Source: Mariniflexile jejuense
GTDB lineage: Bacteria > Bacteroidota > Bacteroidia > Flavobacteriales > Flavobacteriaceae
Direction of reading: 5' to 3'
Assembly: GCF_042675665.1 (NCBI RefSeq)
Contig: NZ_JBHTJI010000001.1
Span: 1,054,001 to 1,118,000, forward strand
Length of the DNA stretch: 64,000 nucleotides
Part shown: piece after piece, positions 8,770-16,781 of the stretch
Layout of the letters: each line of letters opens with the position of its first letter
Position numbering within the stretch: the stretch's first letter is position 1
Position numbers and translations under genes: made by a program
Notes under the pieces: model-generated
Database searches by the model: none
The model's input: only the letters and a program-made list of their open reading frames with translations
What the model was told of the DNA's origin: nothing

Positions 8770-10731
8770 CTATCGCTTTTTACTCCTAAACTTAGCTTTA
8801 TTTTTTCGCTGATTAAAAGGAATAGCATCATCAAACGTATGCTTCGCTTCACCACTTGGTTTGTTTTTACGCCATTTATCATTTTCGGGTAAGAGTACAT
8901 TCAATAAATCTTGGCGTCCTAATTTATTTAAGGTTTTACGTATCCAATCTTTATTTTCGTTTTTATACCAAAAGAAAAAACGATGTTGCTCATCTTTTTC
9001 TTTTTGTGTTTTGGGCGTATTTACTTTTTTAAGCGTGTAGGGGTGGTAACCACTATAATAAATAACAGTAGCAACCGTCATGGGTGTTGGTGTAAACCCT
9101 TGAACCTGCTCTAGCTGGAAGCCCATATCTTTGGTTTCGGCAGCAAGATTCGCCATATCTTCCGCTTCACAGGCAGGGTGATTCGATATAAAATAAGGAA
9201 TCAACTGCAAGTTTAAGCCTTTCTTAATATTAATTTTATCAAAACGTTCCTTAAACTTATGGAAATAAGAAAACGAGGGTTTCCGCATCAACTTCAAAAC
9301 AGGGTCACTGGTATGTTCTGGTGCTACTTTTAATCTACCAGAAATATGCTTTGTCATCACCTCTTCGGTATAATCATCCAACTCTTTTGGGTCGGCATTT
9401 TTATTGAATTCAGGCACTAACATATCATGACGAATACCACTTCCTATAAATGATTTCTTAATTTTTGGGTGACTATCAACCGCTCTATATAATTCGGTCA
9501 AAGGTTTGTGCGATGTATCAAGGTTACTACAAATAACAGGAGAAATGCATGAAGGCGCTACACACTTATCGCATATAGACTGTATTTTTCCTTTCATTTT
9601 ATACATGTTCGCACTTGGTCCACCAATATCACTTAAGTAACCTTTAAAATCGGGCATGTTTGCAACAGTATCCACTTCACGTAATACAGATTCTTGACTT
9701 CTACTTGCAATAAATTTACCCTGATGCGCTGAAATTGTGCAAAAACTACAGCCACCAAAACACCCACGATGGATGTTGATGGAAAACTTAATCATTTCAT
9801 AAGCAGGAATAGGTCCGCGCTTATTATATTTTGGGTGAGGTAACCTTGTGTAGGGCAAATCAAAAGACGCATCAATTTCATCTTCGGTCATGGTTGGAAA
9901 TGGCGGATTGATCATCAACGTTTTAGTTCCAACTTTTTGAAAAATTCGTCTTGCAGCCAGTTTATTACTCTCTTGTTCTATGGTTTTAAAGTTAGAAGCA
10001 TAGGCTTTTTTATCTTTCAAACATTTTTCATGCGAAACAATTTCTACATCTTCCCAATTACTATTCTTTGGTATATCGGCTTCATTATCCAACAAAATAG
10101 CGGTTTGTAGTACCGTATTTATGTTTTTAAAAGGCACGCCTTTTTGTAGCAATCGCACCACTTCACGTAAAGGCTGTTCGCCCATGCCATATACCAACAT
10201 ATCTGCTTTCGAACTTTCTAAAATGGTAGGCATCAGCTTATCACTCCAATAATCATAATGTGTAACACGACGCAACGACGCTTCAATACCACCAATTAGA
10301 ATAGGCACATCGGGCCATTTTTCTTTTAAAATATTAGAATATACTGTAGTAGCATAATCAGGTCTGAAACCAATATCACCATTAGGCGTATAAGCATCTT
10401 TATCACGCTTCTTTTTGCTTGCTGTGTAATTGCTAATCATGGGATCCATACAACCACCGGTAACTCCAAAAAATAATTTTGGCGCACCCAACTTTACAAA
10501 ATCCTGAAGATTATCATTCACGTTAGGCTGTGGTACAATGGCAACACGCAAGCCATAACTTTCTAAAATACGGCCAATTACTGCAGGTCCAAAAGAGGGA
10601 TGATCCACATAAGCATCACCACTAAACAGAATAACGTCTAGCGCATCCCAACCGCGTATTTTCACCTCTTTATTTGTGGTAGGTAACCAATCTGAAAGTT
10701 TTAACTCTTGCTTCACGCTGCAAAAATACAC
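8770..10731 (-). CDS. YgiQ family radical SAM protein
   Basis: 653-residue radical SAM protein of the YgiQ family. An N-terminal B12-binding-like part (DVILFSGDAYVDHPSFG) precedes the radical SAM core with the cluster motif C324-x3-C328-x2-C331 (GCFGGCSFC). A family-typical EGGIEASLRR-like stretch (GGIEASLRRVTHYDYW) and SCISP-VIC cysteines are present, and the C-terminal tail is basic. The reaction is unknown. The frame starts at GTG 10731; a second GTG at 10716 starts closer to the usual family N terminus (KLSDWLPTT), so the start is uncertain. Divergent from rplM. Confidence 0.92.
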   Translation of the reverse strand: MYFCSVKQELKLSDWLPTTNKEVKIRGWDALDVILFSGDAYVDHPSFGPAVIGRILESYGLRVAIVPQPNVNDNLQDFVKLGAPKLFFGVTGGCMDPMISNYTASKKKRDKDAYTPNGDIGFRPDYATTVYSNILKEKWPDVPILIGGIEASLRRVTHYDYWSDKLMPTILESSKADMLVYGMGEQPLREVVRLLQKGVPFKNINTVLQTAILLDNEADIPKNSNWEDVEIVSHEKCLKDKKAYASNFKTIEQESNKLAARRIFQKVGTKTLMINPPFPTMTEDEIDASFDLPYTRLPHPKYNKRGPIPAYEMIKFSINIHRGCFGGCSFCTISAHQGKFIASRSQESVLREVDTVANMPDFKGYLSDIGGPSANMYKMKGKIQSICDKCVAPSCISPVICSNLDTSHKPLTELYRAVDSHPKIKKSFIGSGIRHDMLVPEFNKNADPKELDDYTEEVMTKHISGRLKVAPEHTSDPVLKLMRKPSFSYFHKFKERFDKINIKKGLNLQLIPYFISNHPACEAEDMANLAAETKDMGFQLEQVQGFTPTPMTVATVIYYSGYHPYTLKKVNTPKTQKEKDEQHRFFFWYKNENKDWIRKTLNKLGRQDLLNVLLPENDKWRKNKPSGEAKHTFDDAIPFNQRKNKAKFRSKKR

Positions 10732-10985
10732 AAAAATCGGTTCTTAAACATTATATCCCTTTTAATCACAATAATGGGTTGAATTTTTTGCAAGTGATAA
10801 TAAGTATTAATTAAAGTTTAACTTGAATAAACTAAAAAAATATAAATGGCAACATTCATTAAAAAACATAAAAAATTAACGGCATATTTCATCCTATCTA
10901 ATGCCTTTAATACCCTTTTTTTCAAACTTTCTAAACCCTTGATTATCATTATATTTTTAATAGACAATAAAAAAGTTACTCACTA

Positions 10986-11016
10986 TTTGGTAATCAAACA
11001 GATTATCGTACATTTG
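10986..11016 (+). promoter_or_regulatory. rplM-rpsI promoter and short leader hairpin
   Basis: TTTG at 10986-10989, 19 bases, then TACATTTG at 11009-11016: a full match to the Bacteroidota housekeeping promoter. Transcription should start near 11022. The 40-base leader begins with CTCTTT-TTG-AAAGAG (11021-11035), a possible small regulatory stem. The rest of the 330-base gap between YgiQ and rplM shows no gene I can support. Confidence 0.75.
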
Positions 11017-11063
11017 CAAACTCTTTTTGAAAGAGGAATGTTTAATAAAAAATAATTAATAAC

Positions 11064-11519
11064 GTGGACACATTAAGCTACAAAACAATTTCAGCCAATA
11101 AAGCAACTGCAGATAAGCAGTGGGTTTTAGTTGATGCTGAAGGACAGTCTTTGGGCCGTTTAGCTTCAAAAGTTGCAAAACTTTTAAGAGGTAAACACAA
11201 GCCTAGCTTCACACCACACGTTGATTGTGGTGATAACGTAATTGTTATCAACTCAGAAAAAATCAACTTAACCGGAAACAAATGGAACGATAAAACGTAC
11301 ATTCGTCACACAGGTTATCCAGGTGGTCAAAGAAGTTTAACTGCTACAGAATTGTTTGGGAAAGACCCATCAAGAGTGGTAGAAAAATCAGTAAAAGGAA
11401 TGTTACCTAAAAACAAATTAGGCGCAGATTTATTCCGTAACCTTACCGTTGTTGTTGGTACAGAGCATGCACATGCTGCACAAAAACCAAAAACAATTAA
11501 CTTAAACGAATTCAAATAA
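11064..11519 (+). CDS. rplM: 50S ribosomal protein L13
   Basis: 151 residues, normal length for L13. Family marks: WVLVDAEGQSLGRLAS, LRGKHKPSFTPHVDCGD, TYIRHTGYPGG and KSVKGMLPKNKLG. An early assembly protein of the large subunit. The start is GTG at 11064. The stop overlaps the rpsI start by one base (TAATG), so translation is coupled. Its promoter lies at 10986-11016. Confidence 0.97.
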   Translation: MDTLSYKTISANKATADKQWVLVDAEGQSLGRLASKVAKLLRGKHKPSFTPHVDCGDNVIVINSEKINLTGNKWNDKTYIRHTGYPGGQRSLTATELFGKDPSRVVEKSVKGMLPKNKLGADLFRNLTVVVGTEHAHAAQKPKTINLNEFK

Positions 11520-11905
11520 TGGATGTAATTCACAAAATTGGCCGTAGAAAGACGGCTGTTGCTCGTGTGTATGTAGCTTCAGGAACCGGAGCCATCACGA
11601 TTAATAAAAAAGACATAACTGCTTACTTCCCTACTGCAACTTTACAGTATAAAGTAAAGCAACCTTTAGTTATGACTAACAATGATAGCAACTTTGATAT
11701 TACAGTAAATGTATTAGGTGGTGGTATCACTGGTCAAGCTGAAGCTGTTCGTTTAGCTATCTCTCGCGCTATGTGCGAATTGGATGCTGAAAACAGATTG
11801 ACACTTAAACCAGAAGGTTTATTAACAAGAGATCCAAGAATGGTAGAGCGTAAAAAATTCGGTCAGAAAAAAGCGCGTAAAAAATTCCAGTTCTCTAAAC
11901 GTTAA
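11519..11905 (+). CDS. rpsI: 30S ribosomal protein S9
   Basis: 128 residues, normal length. Marks: IGRRKTAVARVYV at the N terminus, GGGITGQAEAVRLAISRA in the middle and the basic tail ending KKFQFSKR, whose last residues reach the P-site tRNA. It overlaps the rplM stop by one base and forms the universal L13-S9 pair. Confidence 0.97.
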   Translation: MDVIHKIGRRKTAVARVYVASGTGAITINKKDITAYFPTATLQYKVKQPLVMTNNDSNFDITVNVLGGGITGQAEAVRLAISRAMCELDAENRLTLKPEGLLTRDPRMVERKKFGQKKARKKFQFSKR

Positions 11906-12063
11906 TATTATTGTTGAATTTATTTCAACACAATTAAAAAATTTAACTCAGTTATTGTTGTCCATGACTCAAAAAGTCAGGATTTAGTTAAGCATCTAAA
12001 TGAAGCCTAAAGCATAAGCTAAAAAGGAACATTGCTAATCAACAGAACGTAAACTATTAAAAA
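11906..12063 (+). promoter_or_regulatory. Structured spacer between rpsI and rpsB; possible S2 leader
   Basis: 158 bases without a gene. Two stems are visible: TGTTGAA-TTTAT-TTCAACA at 11912-11930, and TCC-A-TGACT-CAAAA-AGTCA-GGA at 11961-11982 (eight pairs with one bulged A). Neither is followed by a T-run, so they are not ordinary terminators. Ribosomal protein mRNAs often carry such leaders for autoregulation; that role here is inference. Confidence 0.4.
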
Positions 12064-12840
12064 ATGGCAGTAGAAGTAAAAGAATTACTTGAAGCAGGTG
12101 TACACTTCGGTCACCTTACACGTAAGTGGGATCCAAACATGGCACCTTACGTATACATGGAGCGTAACGGCATCCATATCATAAACCTTTACAAAACAGC
12201 AGCTAAAATTGATGAAGCTGGAGCAGCACTTGCTAAAATTGCAGCTTCTGGTCGTAAAATTTTATTTGTTGCAACAAAAAAACAAGCAAAAGATATCGTT
12301 GCTGAAAAATCTGGAGCAATTAACATGCCTTACATCACTGAAAGATGGCCAGGTGGTATGTTAACTAACTTTGTTACTATTAGAAAAGCTGTTAAAAAAA
12401 TGGCTATGATTGATAGAATGAAGAAAGACGGAACTTTCATGACGCTTTCTAAAAAAGAACGTTTACAAGTTGATCGTTTAAGAGCTAAGTTGGAAAAAAA
12501 CTTAGGATCAATTGCAGACATGACACGTTTACCAGGTGCATTATTTGTAGTTGATATTAAACGTGAGCACATTGCTATAAAAGAAGCTCAAAAATTAAAC
12601 ATTCCTATTTTTGCAATGGTTGATACCAACTCTGATCCACGTCAAGTTGATTATGTAATACCTGCAAATGATGACGCTTCTAAATCTATTGATAAAGTAT
12701 TATCTTATGTTACAGCTGCTATTGCTGAAGGCTTAGCAGACAGAAAATCTGATAAAGATACAGACCAAGATGATGACGAAGCAGTAGCACCAACAAAAAA
12801 ACGTGCTTCTAAATTAGTTGTTACCGACGAGGAAGAATAA
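12064..12840 (+). CDS. rpsB: 30S ribosomal protein S2
   Basis: 258 residues. Marks: LLEAGVHFGHLTRKWDPNM at the start, ILFVATKKQAK, YITERWPGGMLTNF, and VVDIKREHIAIKEAQKLNIP with MVDTNSDP. The C-terminal tail is acidic then basic and is variable in the family. It lies upstream of tsf with an 84-base gap, the normal rpsB-tsf arrangement. Confidence 0.97.
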   Translation: MAVEVKELLEAGVHFGHLTRKWDPNMAPYVYMERNGIHIINLYKTAAKIDEAGAALAKIAASGRKILFVATKKQAKDIVAEKSGAINMPYITERWPGGMLTNFVTIRKAVKKMAMIDRMKKDGTFMTLSKKERLQVDRLRAKLEKNLGSIADMTRLPGALFVVDIKREHIAIKEAQKLNIPIFAMVDTNSDPRQVDYVIPANDDASKSIDKVLSYVTAAIAEGLADRKSDKDTDQDDDEAVAPTKKRASKLVVTDEEE

Positions 12841-12924
12841 TTAACAATTTCACAATACAAATAAGTCGTTTAATTATTTTCTTTACAGGAATATTTGAAC
12901 GACTTTTTTAAATTTAAAAAACAT

Positions 12925-13899
12925 ATGGAATCTACAGTAAAAATTACAGCAGCAGACGTTAATAAACTAAGACAGTCTACTGGTGCAGGAATGATGGATT
13001 GTAAAAAAGCATTAGTTGAAGCTGAAGGCGATTTTGATAAAGCTATTGAAGTTTTACGTAAAAAAGGTCAAAAAGTGGCAGCTAACAGAGCAGATCGCGA
13101 GTCTTCTGAAGGTGCTGCAATTGCTAAAGTAAATGCAGACAATACAGTAGGTGTAGCAATCGTTTTAGGTTGTGAAACTGACTTTGTTGGTAAAAACGAA
13201 AACTTTATTGCTTTAGCAAACGAATTAGCAGATTTAGCATTTAACTTCAACACAAAAGAAGAGCTTTTAGCTGCTGATTTTGGAGGTATGACAGTTGCTG
13301 ATAAATTAATTGAGCAAACTGGTGTTATAGGTGAAAAATTAGATATCAATGCTTTTGAAAAATTAGAAGCAGCTTACGTAGGTAGCTATGTTCACATTAA
13401 CAAAATAGCCGCTTTAGTAGGTTTAACAGCTAATGTAAAAAATGCCGAAACGTTAGCTAAAGATGTTGCTATGCAAGTAGCATCAATGGGTGCAACTACA
13501 TTATCGTACAAAGATTTTGATGCAGCTTTCATCGCTTCAGAACTAGAAGCAAGAATTGCTGTTATTGAAAAAGATAATGAAGAATTTGCTCGCTTAGGCA
13601 AAACACTTAAAAATGTACCTCAATACATTTCTATGGCACAATTAACACCTGAAGTATTAGCTCAGGCTGAAGAAGATGCAAAAGCACAATTAAAAGCTGA
13701 AGGTAAACCAGAACAAATTTGGGACAAAATTTTACCAGGTAAAATTGAGCGTTTCATTTCTGATAACACAACTTTAGACCAAGAACAATGTTTATTAGAT
13801 CAAAACTTTATTAAAGATGACAAAATAAATGTTGCTAAATATGTTGCATCTTACGGCGATGTTGCTATTGCTGGATTTAAACGTGTTGCTTTAGGATAA
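12925..13899 (+). CDS. tsf: Elongation factor Ts
   Basis: Nucleotide exchange factor for EF-Tu. I start it at ATG 12925 (MESTVKITAADVNKLRQSTG); an in-frame TTG 30 bases earlier adds residues with no family match. This gives 324 residues. Marks: the UBA-like N-terminal domain with TGAGMMDCKKAL, the EF-Tu contact ETDFVGKNENF and two core subdomains. A strong terminator follows, so rpsB-tsf ends a transcription unit. Confidence 0.96.
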   Translation: MESTVKITAADVNKLRQSTGAGMMDCKKALVEAEGDFDKAIEVLRKKGQKVAANRADRESSEGAAIAKVNADNTVGVAIVLGCETDFVGKNENFIALANELADLAFNFNTKEELLAADFGGMTVADKLIEQTGVIGEKLDINAFEKLEAAYVGSYVHINKIAALVGLTANVKNAETLAKDVAMQVASMGATTLSYKDFDAAFIASELEARIAVIEKDNEEFARLGKTLKNVPQYISMAQLTPEVLAQAEEDAKAQLKAEGKPEQIWDKILPGKIERFISDNTTLDQEQCLLDQNFIKDDKINVAKYVASYGDVAIAGFKRVALG

Positions 13900-13931
13900 T
13901 ACTAAATTCCTATAAACAGATATTTTAATAC

Positions 13932-13965
13932 AAAACCACTACTTTAAAAATAGTGGTTTTTTTTT
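13932..13965 (+). terminator. Intrinsic terminator after tsf
   Basis: Stem AAAACCACTA (13932-13941) pairs perfectly with TAGTGGTTTT (13951-13960) across a 9-base loop and is followed by a T-run to 13965. Confidence 0.85.
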
Positions 13966-14061
13966 GCCTATAAACAGCCATCAATAATTAAAATATTGGC
14001 ATATTTTCTCAGTTCAAAATTTTTTGACAAAATGGACTTCGGTAAACAACAAAAAATTATG

Positions 14062-14069
14062 TAATTTTG
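14062..14069 (+). promoter_or_regulatory. -7 box of the pyrH promoter
   Basis: TAATTTTG, a full TAnnTTTG match, 21 bases before the ATG at 14091. The best upstream partner is TTCG at 14038-14041, one mismatch from TTTG at 20-base spacing. The box overlaps the alternative upstream start at 14067, which supports the later start for pyrH. Confidence 0.55.
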
Positions 14070-14090
14070 CGTCACTTTCAAAAACTACAC

Positions 14091-14798
14091 ATGAAATATA
14101 AAAGAATACTTCTTAAACTATCTGGCGAAGCCTTAATGGGAGATCGCCAATACGGTATTGACCCAGAACGTTTAGCAGAATATGCAAAAGACATTAAAGC
14201 CATAACAGATAAAGGCGTACAAGTAGCCATTGTAATTGGCGGTGGTAATATTTTTAGAGGTGTTGCTGGAGCAAGTAATGGTATGGATCGAGTACAAGGA
14301 GACCATATGGGCATGCTTGCTACGGTTATAAATGGTTTAGCATTACAAAGTGCATTGGAAGATACTGGATTACCTACACGATTACAATCTGCTGTTCACA
14401 TAAATCAAGTTGCAGAACCTTTTATTCGCCGAAAAGCTATGCGCCATTTAGAAAAAGGTCGTGTTGTAATTTTTGGTGGTGGTACAGGAAATCCTTATTT
14501 CACAACAGATTCTGCTGCTGTTTTACGCGCCATAGAAATTGAAGCCGATGTTATTTTAAAAGGAACTCGTGTTGACGGTATTTATAATGCCGACCCAGAA
14601 AAAGATACAACTGCTGTTAAATTCAACTTTATTTCGTTTGATGATGTTTTAAGAAAAGGCTTAAAAGTTATGGATACTACAGCGTTCACACTAAGTCAAG
14701 AAAACCAACTTCCAATAATTGTATTCGATATGAATAAAAAAGGAAATTTACTAAAAGTTGTTTCTGGCGAAAAAGTTGGCACCGAAGTAAACATTTAA
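14091..14798 (+). CDS. pyrH: UMP kinase
   Basis: Amino-acid-kinase-fold enzyme that phosphorylates UMP to UDP. From ATG 14091 it is 235 residues, the usual length. Marks: YKRILLKLSGEALMG, VIGGGNIFRG, GDHMGMLATVINGLAL, VVIFGGGTGNPYFTTDSAA and KGTRVDGIYNADP. It is followed by frr, the standard order. The extended form from TTG 14067 would begin inside the promoter and is rejected. Confidence 0.97.
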   Translation: MKYKRILLKLSGEALMGDRQYGIDPERLAEYAKDIKAITDKGVQVAIVIGGGNIFRGVAGASNGMDRVQGDHMGMLATVINGLALQSALEDTGLPTRLQSAVHINQVAEPFIRRKAMRHLEKGRVVIFGGGTGNPYFTTDSAAVLRAIEIEADVILKGTRVDGIYNADPEKDTTAVKFNFISFDDVLRKGLKVMDTTAFTLSQENQLPIIVFDMNKKGNLLKVVSGEKVGTEVNI

Positions 14799-14843
14799 AT
14801 TTGACGTGATTTTTGAGTAATTCATTGAAAAAAGTTTGAAGCT

Positions 14844-15401
14844 ATGAACGAAGACATACAATTTATATTAGATACCGCAAAAGAATCCATGGAAAATGCT
14901 ATTAAGCATTTAGAAAAGCAATTTGTAAATATACGTGCTGGAAAAGCAAGTCCTGCTATGCTAGGAAGCGTGATGGTAAACTATTATGGTGCCCAAACAC
15001 CACTAGCTCAAGTTGCCAATATAAATACGCCAGATGGTAGAACTATTACAGTACAACCATGGGAAAAAAAGATGATTCAAGAAATTGAAAAAGGCATCCA
15101 AATTGCTAATCTTGGTTTTAACCCAATGAATAATGGCGATGTTATTATAATTAATGTACCACCTTTAACTGAAGAACGCCGTCGTGATTTAGCTAAACAA
15201 GCAAAAGCTGAAGCTGAAGACGCTAAGATAGGTGTTCGTTCTGCTAGAAAAGATGCAAATAATGATATTAAAAAAGCAGACGATGTATCGGAAGATTTAA
15301 AAAAGAATGCAGAAGTTGATGTACAACAATTAACAGATAAGTACGTTAAGAAGATTGATGACCTTTTTGATGCTAAAGAAAAGGAAATTATGACTGTGTA
15401 A
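14844..15401 (+). CDS. frr: Ribosome recycling factor
   Basis: 185 residues, normal length. It splits post-termination ribosomes together with EF-G. Marks: MENAIKHLEKQFVNIRAGKA, the VNYYGAQTPLAQVA loop, ITVQPWEKKMI and PPLTEERRRDLAKQAK in the three-helix bundle. It is 45 bases after pyrH and is closed by its own terminator. Confidence 0.97.
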   Translation: MNEDIQFILDTAKESMENAIKHLEKQFVNIRAGKASPAMLGSVMVNYYGAQTPLAQVANINTPDGRTITVQPWEKKMIQEIEKGIQIANLGFNPMNNGDVIIINVPPLTEERRRDLAKQAKAEAEDAKIGVRSARKDANNDIKKADDVSEDLKKNAEVDVQQLTDKYVKKIDDLFDAKEKEIMTV

Positions 15402-15404
15402 TAT

Positions 15405-15430
15405 AAAGCGGCAAGTTTGTCGCTTTTTTT
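15405..15430 (+). terminator. Intrinsic terminator after frr
   Basis: AAAGCG at 15405-15410 pairs with CGCTTT at 15421-15426, with further pairing inside the loop, and a T-run follows. Confidence 0.75.
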
Positions 15431-15459
15431 ATAAATCTTTTATTCCATTTAGTGTTTGT

Positions 15460-16734
15460 ATGTTTAAAAATAACATGCTTCTTTGTTTACTTTTTTTTGC
15501 AAACATGTTCTTGCAGGCACAATCTGTTGATAAAAATAAAATACAACCTTCGCAAGATTCAATTAAAAAAAATGTTTTTGTAAAAGGACTAGCCAATGGC
15601 TATATACCAACAAAATACTTCAATTTTGATTTACGCTATCTTATAAAATATAATCAATTTGAAGGTATTCGAACAGGTTTAGGAGGCATTACAAACGACG
15701 CATTTTCAAAAAGTGTTCGTGTAAATGGCTACACCGTTTACGGTTTTAGAGACGATCGTTTTAAATACAGTATTGGTAGTAGTTTTAGGTTAAATGAAGA
15801 CAAAAATACTTGGCTAACACTTTCTTATACAGATGATTTACAAGAAACCGGAAGCACTAAATTTTTAACAGACAAACGGTTTTTTCAATTTTTTGAACCA
15901 AGGTTATTAAATATCGATTTATTTCATCAACACGTTACAAAAACTATTGGACTTGAACATGAATTCACTAACAACTTAAACGTAGTTTCCGAAATTTCAA
16001 CTAGTTACATAAAGCCAACTTATAATTATGGATTTGTAACAAGTAATAGCATACTTAATACATTTAATTTAAGTACTGCTAAAATAGCTTTACAATGGCG
16101 TCCTTTTAAAAATGGTATAAGTTCGGAAACAACTTCAAAAGAAACAGATAATGATTTCCCAATGTTTGCCTTACAATACACCAAAAGTTTTACCGATGTA
16201 TTTAAAAGCGATTTAAATTTTTCAAAATTAGATTTTAGAACCATTCATCAAATTGGAAAAAAAGGTAAAAGCATTTCAGAAATTACTTTAGTAGCTGGTT
16301 TGGCAAGTGGCGATATTCCTTTAACACATTTATACCACGCCTATCCTAATAATATTAACAAAGAAACTATTATGCAACGGTTTTCGGTGGCTGGAACCAA
16401 TAGTTTTGAAACCATGTTTTTTAATGAGTTTTTTTCTGATAAGTTTGCTACACTTCAATTAAAACACTACATAAAACCTTTTAATATTACGCAAAGATAT
16501 AAACCACAACTTGTATTGATAACCCGCTACGCTATTGGCGATATAAAAGAACCCGAAAGACACCAAAATGTAACCTTTGGTTCTCTAAAAAAAGGTTATA
16601 CAGAATCTGGTTTTGAAATAAACAAATTACTATTTGGTTTTGGTTTAAGCTTTACCTACCGCTACGGCGCTTACCACTTGCCAGAAATTGGCGATAATGT
16701 TGCGTTTAAATTTACATTTAACGTGACTTTATGA
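15460..16734 (+). CDS. Outer-membrane beta-barrel protein, DUF5686-like C-terminal part
   Basis: 424 residues with a signal peptide (MFKNNMLLCLLFFANMFLQAQ). The rest has the alternating strand pattern of an outer-membrane barrel and ends in FKFTFNVTL. The stretches FNFDLRYLIKYNQFEGIRTGLGG and GFGLSFTYRYGAYHLPEIGDN resemble the C-terminal barrel of DUF5686/carboxypeptidase-regulatory-like proteins. The usual N-terminal carboxypeptidase-like domain is absent, so this is a barrel-only version, about half the normal family length. It lies between frr and the MMPL gene. Function unknown. Confidence 0.7.
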   Translation: MFKNNMLLCLLFFANMFLQAQSVDKNKIQPSQDSIKKNVFVKGLANGYIPTKYFNFDLRYLIKYNQFEGIRTGLGGITNDAFSKSVRVNGYTVYGFRDDRFKYSIGSSFRLNEDKNTWLTLSYTDDLQETGSTKFLTDKRFFQFFEPRLLNIDLFHQHVTKTIGLEHEFTNNLNVVSEISTSYIKPTYNYGFVTSNSILNTFNLSTAKIALQWRPFKNGISSETTSKETDNDFPMFALQYTKSFTDVFKSDLNFSKLDFRTIHQIGKKGKSISEITLVAGLASGDIPLTHLYHAYPNNINKETIMQRFSVAGTNSFETMFFNEFFSDKFATLQLKHYIKPFNITQRYKPQLVLITRYAIGDIKEPERHQNVTFGSLKKGYTESGFEINKLLFGFGLSFTYRYGAYHLPEIGDNVAFKFTFNVTL

Positions 16735-16754
16735 GGTAATACAGCCATTTTTTC

Positions 16755-16762
16755 TACCTTTG
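16755..16762 (+). promoter_or_regulatory. -7 box upstream of the MMPL-type transporter
   Basis: TACCTTTG, a full TAnnTTTG match, 20 bases before the ATG at 16782. The -33 partner is weaker (TTTA at 16728-16731, 23-base spacing). Confidence 0.5.
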
Positions 16763-16781
16763 CCCAACTTTTATTTAAGGC

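Noticed and set aside
10846..11055. A 69-codon open frame upstream of rplM
   Set aside because: It runs across the well-formed rplM promoter (10986-11016), has low-complexity composition and no recognisable domain or ribosome-binding site.
12895..12924. TTG start extending tsf
   Set aside because: EF-Ts proteins start at the ATESTVKITA-like position, which is the ATG at 12925.
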